Shown in pieces: positions 1-5,933 of a stretch of DNA of 5,933 bases. The DNA is taken from positions 1 to 5,933 of the forward strand of contig CALCKF010000060.1 in assembly GCA_937966095.1 (NCBI GenBank). Reading direction: 5' to 3'. The stretch's first letter is position 1. The number at the start of each line of letters is the position of its first letter. Both the position numbers and the translations under genes were made by a program. The stretch is from an uncultured Eubacterium sp. (GTDB taxonomy: Bacteria; Bacillota; Clostridia; Peptostreptococcales; Anaerovoracaceae). A model generated the notes under the pieces. The model was not told where the DNA came from. It did no database searches and saw only the letters and a list, made by a program, of their open reading frames with translations.

Positions 1-1799
1 AATGGATCCCCGCTCAGATATGGCATCTGCATCTGGCTATAGATGATGCTACAGCCCGCCATCAGTATCCTTCGGTAAAGAGCCTCCTCTTCATCGAAAT
101 AATGAGCATCACATGTCGCCACTACAGGTTTGGCATATTGCCGTCCCAGAGAAACTATCCTTCGGTTATTCTCTCTCAGTTCTTCTTCGTTTTTTACCTG
201 TCCGGTTTCTATAAGAAACCTGTTGTTTATAAGCGGCTGTATCTCCAGATAATCATAAAATTCAACTATTCGTTCTATTTCTTCATCGCTTTCACCATTA
301 ATTATAGCTCTGTATAATTCTCCTGCTTCACATGCCGAACCTATTATAAGTCCGTTTCTGTATCTGCTGAGTACAGATTTCGGTATCCTGGGCTTTTTAT
401 AAAAGAAATCCAGATGTGACATCGATACCAATCTATACAGATTTTGAAGACCTTCTCTGTTCCTGGCAAATATTATGACATGATTCGTCCCTCTTGCCTT
501 GTAATCTATTGATCCGTCCTCTCTTACAAGATCCCTGTCTTCCAGAAGATATCCTTCGCATCCATAAAGAATCTTTATATTGTTTGCGGCATGGGATGCA
601 TCCGGAAAAGCCTGCACTACTCCGTGATCCGTTATTGCAACTGCTTTATGTCCCCATTTTTCGGCAGTTTGAACCATATTTGAGATATCGTTGAGACCGT
701 CCATGGCACTCATTTTAGTATGGGCATGCAATTCAACCCGTTTTTCCGGATATGTGTCTACACGATCCATCTTGGCTATCTTCTCTATGCTGTCTGCCAT
801 TATAGTCACACAGTTATCATATTTGTCCCACTGTGCCATGCCTTTTATCCTCACGCCACTTCCTTTTCCCAGATGTCCGTCTATATCGTTCCATTTCTCA
901 TTCAGAACAAAAGCTTTTACACAGATGCTTGTCCTTTTATCGGTTATGTAAAGTGTGACCAGCTTGCTGTCACTTCTTGTCGTCCTTGAATCCTTTCTAA
1001 ATAGTTCGCCTTCTATAATTACTGTTCCGCTTTCCGAACCTATATCTCCAATGTCAACAGCTGTCCCTGATATCGGTTCCCCCATTATGAGATTCCCCTT
1101 TACAGGAGTATACCTTCTTTTTCTGCCGTTCTTTGAAGATTTCTGGCTATATACTGACTTGTTTTGAGCAGCTGCTGAATTTCCCGTCGAGATGTTTTCT
1201 GCTGCATAATTTCCATCATTTCGTGCTATGTTCTCATTTATACGTTCGATGTGCTGACTGTATACCGATTTTTCCTTTTCTTCCATCATGCGGCCCGCTG
1301 CTCTGTATTCCTCTGTACTGTTCTCAAAGCTCACTTCAACATCAAGATCAAGATCACTTTTGATAAGTGCCGAAAACTTCTTCGCAACGTCTCTGTTCAA
1401 CAGATCTACCGAAGTCTGTCCCAGAGCATATATCACAAGTTTCTTACCATCGAAACGCCAAGTTTCATCATATATGGTTTTCGTGACATGAGCATACTTT
1501 CCATTGACAAGAGCTATCATATGAGGTATATATGCTCCTATTGCATCGCCCTTGTCCTGTATCAGATCCTTATATGATATGGCAGTATTTATGCCCTTTA
1601 TTCCTTCCAGCTTTCTTTCAAGTCCGTCACGCAGTTTTTCCACCGCTTCATACGGAGGAACAAAATTGAGTTCCAGTTCCAGCGTCAGTACTCCAGTATC
1701 TCGTGATATCACTGCGTTTTTCATTTCTATTTTCAGATCATCTCTTCTTAAGCCTTTCAGCTTTGAAAAATCAACAAAATTCTCCAGTATTCTTTTCAT
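1..1799 (-). CDS. polC: PolC-type DNA polymerase III alpha subunit, N-terminal 599 residues (3' end outside window)
   Basis: PolC is the replicative DNA polymerase of Firmicutes. The frame is open from the ATG at 1797-1799 to the window edge. An in-frame TAA lies seven codons upstream with no other start codon between, so this start is well fixed. Visible parts: a PolC N-terminal region (about 1-170), a polar Ser/Asn/Lys-rich linker (about 170-235), an OB-fold (about 240-345), and the PHP domain from about 354. PHP metal ligands by family alignment are H358, H360, D367, H392, E415, H440, C490, D564 and H566. PolC-specific blocks such as RIPKSVL and IGSACEAGEL (471-495) support the family call over DnaE. 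Oddly, the DEDD exonuclease normally inserted within PHP is absent: only 24 residues separate E415 from H440, and no DxE exonuclease motif occurs in the visible part. The palm, fingers, helix-hairpin-helix and clamp-binding parts lie beyond the window. The gene overlaps the end of ispG by 29 bases. Confidence 0.95.
   Translation of the reverse strand, partial: MKRILENFVDFSKLKGLRRDDLKIEMKNAVISRDTGVLTLELELNFVPPYEAVEKLRDGLERKLEGIKGINTAISYKDLIQDKGDAIGAYIPHMIALVNGKYAHVTKTIYDETWRFDGKKLVIYALGQTSVDLLNRDVAKKFSALIKSDLDLDVEVSFENSTEEYRAAGRMMEEKEKSVYSQHIERINENIARNDGNYAAENISTGNSAAAQNKSVYSQKSSKNGRKRRYTPVKGNLIMGEPISGTAVDIGDIGSESGTVIIEGELFRKDSRTTRSDSKLVTLYITDKRTSICVKAFVLNEKWNDIDGHLGKGSGVRIKGMAQWDKYDNCVTIMADSIEKIAKMDRVDTYPEKRVELHAHTKMSAMDGLNDISNMVQTAEKWGHKAVAITDHGVVQAFPDASHAANNIKILYGCEGYLLEDRDLVREDGSIDYKARGTNHVIIFARNREGLQNLYRLVSMSHLDFFYKKPRIPKSVLSRYRNGLIIGSACEAGELYRAIINGESDEEIERIVEFYDYLEIQPLINNRFLIETGQVKNEEELRENNRRIVSLGRQYAKPVVATCDAHYFDEEEALYRRILMAGCSIIYSQMQMPYLSGDP
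1143..1271 (-). repeat. Duplicated KSVYSQ hexapeptide in the PolC linker
   Basis: The peptide KSVYSQ occurs twice in the polar linker between the PolC N-terminal region and the OB-fold, at residues 177-182 (bases 1254-1271) and 214-219 (bases 1143-1160). The codons differ at four third positions (AAA/AAG, TCG/TCA, TAC/TAT, AGT/AGC), so the copies are alike as protein rather than as a recent DNA duplication. It may be an old internal duplication, a short binding motif or chance. Confidence 0.5.
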
Positions 1800-2844
1800 A
1801 TTCTTCCGCCATTTTGATTATTTCGTCTGCTATTTCTTCTTCCTTTACGGTTTTTACTATCTCGCCCCCGGCAAAAATAACACCTTTTCCAACACCGCAC
1901 GCAACACCTATATCTGCATCTCTTGCTTCTCCTGGTCCGTTGACCGCACATCCCATTACAGCTATCTTGATAGCAGCTTTACTCTTTTTCTCAATCCCTG
2001 CTAACCGGGATTCTATCTCATTTACTATACGCTGCAGATCCACTTCAGTCCTGCCGCAGGTAGGGCATGACACTATTTCTATACTTTCTTTTCTCAGTCC
2101 TGCTGCAGCTAAAATCTCCTTTGCAAAAATAACTTCCTCTACAGGATCTGCGGTGAGAGATATCCTCATGGTATCTCCTATACCTTCAAGAAGAAGCGCA
2201 CCTATACCTACTGCTGATTTCACCTTGCCTCTCTCAAGAGTTCCCGCTTCAGTCACACCGATATGAAGGGGGTATCCTGATTTTTCATTCACAAGTCTGT
2301 ACGCATCAAAATTCATCTTCACATCAGAAGATTTAAGTGATATGACTATATTATCGAAATCATATTTTTCCAGCATTCCAACATTCCGTAGAGCACTTTC
2401 CGCAAGTCCCTCAGCTGTAGCGCGCCCGTATTTCTCCAGGATATCTCTTTCAAGAGATCCCGAATTGACACCGACTCTTATAGGTATCCCCAGCCTTCCT
2501 GCCATCGCCGCGATTTTCCTGACACCGTCTTCTGAACCTATATTACCCGGGTTTATCCTTATCTTATCGGCTCCTTCATCCATTGCCTTAAGGGCAAGCC
2601 GGTAATCAAAATGTATATCAGCAACCAGGGGTATATGAGTCTTACGCTTTATTTTGCCAAAAGCTTCGGCTGCCTCCATATCAGGAACGGCAAGTCTTAC
2701 TATCTGGCATCCGGCTCTTTCCAAAGTCATTATCTGGCCAATAGTAGCCTCCACATCCCGCGTATCGGTATTAGTCATAGACTGTATCGATACAGGGCTT
2801 TCTCCCCCTATTTCCACATTACCGCAAAAAATACTCTTTTTCAT
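1771..2844 (-). CDS. ispG: 4-hydroxy-3-methylbut-2-en-1-yl diphosphate synthase (IspG/GcpE)
   Basis: IspG reduces 2-C-methyl-D-erythritol 2,4-cyclodiphosphate to HMBPP, the penultimate MEP-pathway step, in the cytosol with a [4Fe-4S] cluster and an outside electron donor. The 357-residue product is the compact bacterial form without the large insert of plant-type enzymes. Residues about 1-240 form the TIM-barrel part, with QSMTNTDT (21-28), ADIHFDYRLAL (75-85) and RINPGNIG (96-103). The C-terminal part carries the cluster ligands C260 and C263 in SCPTCGRTEVDL, C299 in GCAVNGPGEA, and E306 as the expected fourth ligand. All key residues are present. The start is supported by GAGGT at 2849-2853, four bases before ATG, and by the usual family N-terminus (GNVEIGG near residue 10). 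The gene begins 19 bases after rseP and its last nine codons overlap polC in another frame. Confidence 0.98.
   Translation of the reverse strand: MKKSIFCGNVEIGGESPVSIQSMTNTDTRDVEATIGQIMTLERAGCQIVRLAVPDMEAAEAFGKIKRKTHIPLVADIHFDYRLALKAMDEGADKIRINPGNIGSEDGVRKIAAMAGRLGIPIRVGVNSGSLERDILEKYGRATAEGLAESALRNVGMLEKYDFDNIVISLKSSDVKMNFDAYRLVNEKSGYPLHIGVTEAGTLERGKVKSAVGIGALLLEGIGDTMRISLTADPVEEVIFAKEILAAAGLRKESIEIVSCPTCGRTEVDLQRIVNEIESRLAGIEKKSKAAIKIAVMGCAVNGPGEARDADIGVACGVGKGVIFAGGEIVKTVKEEEIADEIIKMAEEYEKNTGEFC
1803..1810 (-). promoter_or_regulatory. Weak ribosome binding site of polC inside the ispG coding sequence
   Basis: The minus strand reads GGCGGAAG here, followed by AAT and the polC ATG. It is purine-rich but a poor match to the Shine-Dalgarno consensus compared with GGAGGT before cdsA. 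Because it lies inside ispG, whose stop codon is downstream of the polC start, translation of polC is probably coupled to that of ispG (inference). Confidence 0.5.
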
Positions 2845-2863
2845 ATATACCTCACATGATCCA

Positions 2864-3877
2864 TCACGAAAACAGCGGCACTATAAATTTCACTATATCG
2901 TTCCAGGTCACATAGACCATTAACATCATCAGCAGCACTATACCGATAAAATGTATCTTCCCTTCCATTTCATCAGTAACACGTTTTCCGGTTATTTTCC
3001 TTATTAACAGGAACAAAAGTCTTCCTCCATCAAGAGCAGGGAACGGCAGCATATTCATTATCGCCAGATTGAGACTGAGCAGAGCTGACAAATATACTAC
3101 GTATATGACCCCGGCTTTTGCTGTATCATTGACAGCATACACTATACCTACAGGTCCGCTGAGTTCCTTAGTGGAAACCTCTCCGGTAAAAAGCTTTTTG
3201 ATTATGTCATACATCATTACCGTCATCTGCCCTGTGTTTTTTACTCCATCGATCGTAGCATCTATTATATTATGACGTATCTGCGGCATTATTCCGATCT
3301 TGTTCCGGCCTGTCTCTTCGTCATATATCATATCAGATCTTATGGAAAGTTCACTGCCGTTTCTGATTACAATTATATCTGCAGTTTCCTCTTTACTGGC
3401 TCCTATCACATTTATTATGTCATTCCATTCTTTTATTTCTATTCCATCTATCTCTACAATCTCATCTCCGGTCTTTATACCCGCTTCATAAGCAGGTGAA
3501 TCATCCATTACCTGATCCACCACTGTAGTCGCCTGTCCTGACCACATCGCTATTATTATCATCAGTATAACTGCTGTCAGAAGATTCATGAATGCTCCTG
3601 CTGCCAGCACTATAGCTCTCTGCCATGCGGGCTTTCTGTTGAAGGCACGTTCATCCTCCGAATCTTCATCTTCACCTTCCATGGCGCAAAATCCGCCGAT
3701 CGGAAACAGCCGCAGTGAATATAATGTTTCACCCTTCTGCTTTTTAAAAAATGCCGGCCCCATACCTATAGCAAACTCATTAACTTTGACACCGCATGCT
3801 TTTGCAGCTGCAAAATGTCCGAATTCATGAACGAATATAAGGACACAGAATATAATAATCGCATAAATTATCGTCAT
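2864..3877 (-). CDS. rseP: RseP/RasP-type site-2 intramembrane zinc metalloprotease
   Basis: Members of this M50 family cut membrane-spanning substrates within the bilayer, for example anti-sigma factors in regulated proteolysis and signal-peptide remnants; which substrates apply here cannot be told. The 337-residue product has the zinc site HEFGH (H17, E18, H21) in the first membrane segment and the third-ligand motif NMLPFPALDGGR, with D283, near the C-terminus. There are about four hydrophobic segments (about 2-22, 88-111, 256-276, 309-325). A single PDZ domain lies at about 115-195, as in Gram-positive RasP rather than the two of E. coli RseP. An acidic stretch (about 67-77) follows PIGGFCAMEGED, as is common in the family. 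The start has a strong Shine-Dalgarno, GGGAGGAG at 3882-3889. It begins 13 bases after the dxr stop, so is very likely cotranscribed. Confidence 0.97.
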   Translation of the reverse strand: MTIIYAIIIFCVLIFVHEFGHFAAAKACGVKVNEFAIGMGPAFFKKQKGETLYSLRLFPIGGFCAMEGEDEDSEDERAFNRKPAWQRAIVLAAGAFMNLLTAVILMIIIAMWSGQATTVVDQVMDDSPAYEAGIKTGDEIVEIDGIEIKEWNDIINVIGASKEETADIIVIRNGSELSIRSDMIYDEETGRNKIGIMPQIRHNIIDATIDGVKNTGQMTVMMYDIIKKLFTGEVSTKELSGPVGIVYAVNDTAKAGVIYVVYLSALLSLNLAIMNMLPFPALDGGRLLFLLIRKITGKRVTDEMEGKIHFIGIVLLMMLMVYVTWNDIVKFIVPLFS

Positions 3878-3890
3878 ATATCTCCTCCCG

Positions 3891-5039
3891 TTAAATGATA
3901 CTCCTCATTTTCTCCCTTATTCTTATATCTTCTTCCAAAATACCCTCTATATCCAGATCATATTTAGGCTCATGATCCTCCATTACTTTCACAAGTGTGT
4001 CCTGGATATCGGTAAACTTTATCTTCCCCTTCAAAAACATATCCACAAGCTCTTCATTTGCCGCGTTCAGAACAACGGGATAGCTGCCTCCTTCCCGGCA
4101 CGCCTCATAAGCCAGGCCTATAGTCTTGAAGACAGCCGTATCTGCCGGATAAAAGGTCATGCCGTCTTTCAGATCAAAAAAATCAAGTTCCTTTACAGAA
4201 TATACTAGATCAAGTCTGTCAGGATAGGAAAACGCATATGCAATAGGCACTTTCATATCAGGTATACCCATCTGACCTATTATACTTCCGTCATAATATT
4301 CTATAGCCGAATGAAGCACACTCTGAGGATGTATCACTATCTGTATCCTGTCAGCAGATATACCGAAAAGCCATCTGGCTTCTATTACTTCAAGTCCTTT
4401 GTTCATCATAGTTGCCGAATCCACAGTTATCTTTTTTCCCATCGACCAATTCGGATGAGCAAGAGCCTGCTGAAGCGTCACCTTCTCCAGCTGGCGAAGA
4501 TCATACCCCCTGAAAGGCCCTCCCGATGCAGTCAGTATTATTCTTTTTATCTTATTTCCGCAGTTTCCCTGCAGGCACTGGAATATCGCGCTATGTTCGC
4601 TGTCTACCGGAAGCAGTTTAACACCTTTCCGTTCAACAGCCTCCATAACGATACGACCACCTGATACAAGAGTCTCTTTATTGGCAAAAGCTATATCCTT
4701 ACCCGCTTCTATCGCAGCCATCGTAGGTTCAAGACCCCTCATACCCATGAGAGAATTCAAAACCATATCACAACCTTCCATTGATGCTATGGTCTTAAGG
4801 CCTTCCTTTCCCCAAAACACTTCCAGATCACGGTATATTGATGATATGCGCATTGCGTCAGCTTCATCAGCAAGACATACTGCTTCAGGTCTGAATTTCT
4901 CTATCTGTTTACATAACAGATCTGTGTTTTTTGAGCAAGAAAGAGCTGCAACCGAAAAAAGTTCACTGTTTGCATGTATCACATCAAGAGCCTGCGTCCC
5001 TATAGACCCTGTACTTCCCAAAATTGATATTTTTTTCAT
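3891..5039 (-). CDS. dxr: 1-deoxy-D-xylulose 5-phosphate reductoisomerase
   Basis: Dxr (IspC) rearranges and reduces DXP to 2-C-methyl-D-erythritol 4-phosphate with NADPH and a divalent metal, the committed step of the MEP pathway, and is the target of fosmidomycin. The 382-residue product has the usual length. It opens with the NADPH-binding loop GSTGSIG (8-14), then ANKETLVSGG (119-128), the metal ligands D146 and E148 in VDSEHSA, the flexible-loop region around ASGGPFRG (171-178) and HPNWSMG (195-201), and MMNKGLEVIEARW with N213, K214 and the third metal ligand E217. The NAANEELV block (325-332) marks the C-terminal domain. No key residue is missing. The ATG sits so that the nucleotide-binding strand starts at residue 3, as is typical. 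The ribosome site AAGGCGGG (5043-5050) is imperfect. The gene starts 24 bases after cdsA. Confidence 0.98.
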   Translation of the reverse strand: MKKISILGSTGSIGTQALDVIHANSELFSVAALSCSKNTDLLCKQIEKFRPEAVCLADEADAMRISSIYRDLEVFWGKEGLKTIASMEGCDMVLNSLMGMRGLEPTMAAIEAGKDIAFANKETLVSGGRIVMEAVERKGVKLLPVDSEHSAIFQCLQGNCGNKIKRIILTASGGPFRGYDLRQLEKVTLQQALAHPNWSMGKKITVDSATMMNKGLEVIEARWLFGISADRIQIVIHPQSVLHSAIEYYDGSIIGQMGIPDMKVPIAYAFSYPDRLDLVYSVKELDFFDLKDGMTFYPADTAVFKTIGLAYEACREGGSYPVVLNAANEELVDMFLKGKIKFTDIQDTLVKVMEDHEPKYDLDIEGILEEDIRIREKMRSII

Positions 5040-5063
5040 GATCCCGCCTTTACCGATTTATAT

Positions 5064-5855
5064 CTATGATATATTTTCTATTATCAGCACTATATAATAA
5101 TACACCATTGGTCCTGTGAAAAGAACACTGTCAAATCTGTCAAGTATCCCTCCATGTCCAGGTATAAGATTTCCATAATCCTTTATACCCATTTTCCGTT
5201 TGAATACAGATGCAGTAAGATCCCCCAGCTGTGAAATCACGCCTCCCAGCACGCCGATCACTATACAGTGAACGATCATTTCAGGCATGAATATCCAACC
5301 GAATATACCGCTCAGTATGACACTTCCCAGAATACCACCTATCGAACCTTCTATTGTCTTTTTAGGACTTATCGTCGGGCATAATTTATGTTTTCCCAAA
5401 AGATATCCGCTAAAATACGCCATGATATCAGTACCGAATGCTGTTATCACTATAAGCCATACCATCATGCTGTAATCGGTACGCTCAACCAGAGTCACAT
5501 GAAAAGAAAAGAATACCACATAGAATATACCGGTTATCGTTGCCATAGCATCTTCAAGCCTCCTTTTATCTATATTGAACAGATAAAGCAGACTTACGAC
5601 TATCACGCCAAAAAACCACAGCATATACCATTCAGTACTGTTGCCTGAAAAAAACTCTACGGCATAAAGAGCTGCAGATGCCACGCATGCCACCGGAAAG
5701 GAAGGTTTTATCCCCATCTTTCCAAAACCGTTGTAAAACTCTCTTACTCCCATTATGCCTATCACAAGACATGCAGCAAACAATACATATCCTCCCAGCA
5801 GCAATATAACTAAAAGTGGAAGCATTATAATACCTGATAACACTCTTGTCTTCAT
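5064..5855 (-). CDS. cdsA: Phosphatidate cytidylyltransferase (CDP-diacylglycerol synthase)
   Basis: CdsA makes CDP-diacylglycerol from CTP and phosphatidic acid at the cytoplasmic membrane, the branch point for bacterial phospholipids. The 263-residue product is largely hydrophobic, with roughly eight membrane segments spread from residue 7 to 261. The family signature is complete at S216-D242: SVFKRKMGIKDYGN followed by LIPGHGGILDRFD, including K219, R220, K225, D226, H234, D239, R240 and D242. A second conserved block, GTDIMAYFSGYLLGK (141-155) with SPKKTIEG (163-170), precedes it. The start is set by GGAGGT at 5865-5870, nine bases upstream. The gene follows the uppS stop by three bases (TGA-CAA-ATG), so the two are surely cotranscribed and probably translationally coupled. 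The uppS-cdsA pairing is conserved in many bacteria. Confidence 0.98.
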   Translation of the reverse strand: MKTRVLSGIIMLPLLVILLLGGYVLFAACLVIGIMGVREFYNGFGKMGIKPSFPVACVASAALYAVEFFSGNSTEWYMLWFFGVIVVSLLYLFNIDKRRLEDAMATITGIFYVVFFSFHVTLVERTDYSMMVWLIVITAFGTDIMAYFSGYLLGKHKLCPTISPKKTIEGSIGGILGSVILSGIFGWIFMPEMIVHCIVIGVLGGVISQLGDLTASVFKRKMGIKDYGNLIPGHGGILDRFDSVLFTGPMVYYYIVLIIENIS

Positions 5856-5858
5856 TTG

Positions 5859-5933
5859 TCATCTACCTCCGAATCTGCGTTCTCTGTTCTGATAATCTGC
5901 TATGGCCTTTTCATATTCTTCAGGTGTGAAATC
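5859..5933 (-). CDS. uppS: Isoprenyl (undecaprenyl) diphosphate synthase, C-terminal 24 residues only
   Basis: UppS condenses isopentenyl diphosphate units onto farnesyl diphosphate to give the C55 lipid carrier precursor for peptidoglycan. Only the last 24 codons and the TGA at 5859-5861 are in the window. They read DFTPEEYEKAI, then ADYQNRERRFGGR, which matches the usual end of cis-prenyltransferases: a DF after the (absent) WP, and the RRFGG motif whose arginine and glycine residues close the active site and dimer interface in this family. The position directly upstream of cdsA agrees with the common uppS-cdsA order. The fragment is short, so the call rests on the tail motif and context. 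The gene is cut by the window edge, not by a mutation. Confidence 0.9.
   Translation of the reverse strand, partial: DFTPEEYEKAIADYQNRERRFGGR
5865..5870 (-). promoter_or_regulatory. Ribosome binding site of cdsA, embedded in the uppS tail
   Basis: The minus strand reads GGAGGT, a near-perfect Shine-Dalgarno, nine bases before the cdsA ATG at 5853-5855. The same bases are the GGA GGT codons for the conserved Gly-Gly of the UppS RRFGG tail. It decides the cdsA start: an ATG at 5860-5862 overlaps the uppS stop but is only two bases from this site and opens a different, non-CdsA frame. Confidence 0.85.

Noticed and set aside
1..1799. A DnaE-type rather than PolC-type polymerase, suggested by the absence of the inserted exonuclease
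   Set aside because: The PolC N-terminal region, the OB-fold ahead of the PHP domain and PolC-specific blocks in the second PHP half are present; DnaE proteins start directly with PHP and carry their OB-fold near the C-terminus.
1552..2004. A 150-codon plus-strand frame rich in Ser and Phe
   Set aside because: It is antisense to polC and ispG, with no ribosome site or recognisable domain; such frames arise from the codon bias of the opposite strand.
1703..2266. A 187-codon open frame on the plus strand
   Set aside because: It lies antisense to ispG and the start of polC, its product is a Ser/Pro/Ile-rich string with no family motif, and the minus-strand genes here are certain.
5040..5063. 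Possible promoter or terminator between cdsA and dxr, the longest gap in the window
   Set aside because: Only 24 bases, mostly occupied by the dxr ribosome site; no hairpin with a T-run and no convincing -35/-10 pair.
4681..5097. A 138-codon plus-strand frame across the start of dxr
   Set aside because: It is antisense to dxr and the cdsA end, with no motif; dxr is complete with all catalytic residues.
5632..5862. A 76-codon minus-strand frame whose ATG overlaps the uppS stop (ATGA)
   Set aside because: It is an out-of-frame reading of cdsA. Its ATG is only two bases from the GGAGGT site, while the cdsA ATG is nine bases away and yields a full CdsA with its signature.

Overview
The window reads entirely from the minus strand and is a stretch of conserved bacterial chromosome. 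It is a tightly packed operon-like run that, in transcription order (high to low coordinates), is uppS (3' end only) - cdsA - dxr - rseP - ispG - polC (5' part only). The gaps between genes are 3, 24, 13 and 19 bases, and ispG overlaps polC by 29 bases. This order, and the presence of a PolC-type replicative polymerase, point to a low-to-moderate G+C Firmicute, most likely a member of the Clostridia. Genus cannot be assigned from the sequence. Isoleucine is written mostly as ATA. No tRNA, rRNA, CRISPR, mobile element, convincing promoter or terminator was found, and no stretch above 300 bases lacks a gene.

Layout. Bases 5859-5933 hold the last 24 codons of undecaprenyl diphosphate synthase. 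Bases 5064-5855 hold CDP-diacylglycerol synthase. Bases 3891-5039 hold DXP reductoisomerase, the committed step of the MEP isoprenoid pathway. Bases 2864-3877 hold an RseP/RasP site-2 intramembrane protease. Bases 1771-2844 hold the iron-sulfur enzyme IspG, a late MEP step. Bases 1-1799 hold the first 599 residues of PolC, which runs off the low-coordinate end.

Functionally the run joins isoprenoid precursor synthesis (Dxr, IspG), use of those precursors for the cell-wall lipid carrier (UppS), phospholipid precursor synthesis (CdsA), membrane-protein proteolysis (RseP) and chromosome replication (PolC). In Bacillus subtilis the matching run has proS before polC; here ispG directly precedes and overlaps polC.

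The most notable feature is in polC. In the familiar B. subtilis-type PolC a DEDD 3'-5' exonuclease domain of roughly 170-200 residues is inserted in the PHP domain. Here the two halves of the PHP domain are joined by only 24 residues between two PHP metal ligands, with no exonuclease motif in the visible 599 residues. All nine canonical PHP metal-ligand positions appear to be kept. This suggests a PolC without its usual internal proofreading domain, perhaps relying on the PHP site or on an exonuclease supplied elsewhere.
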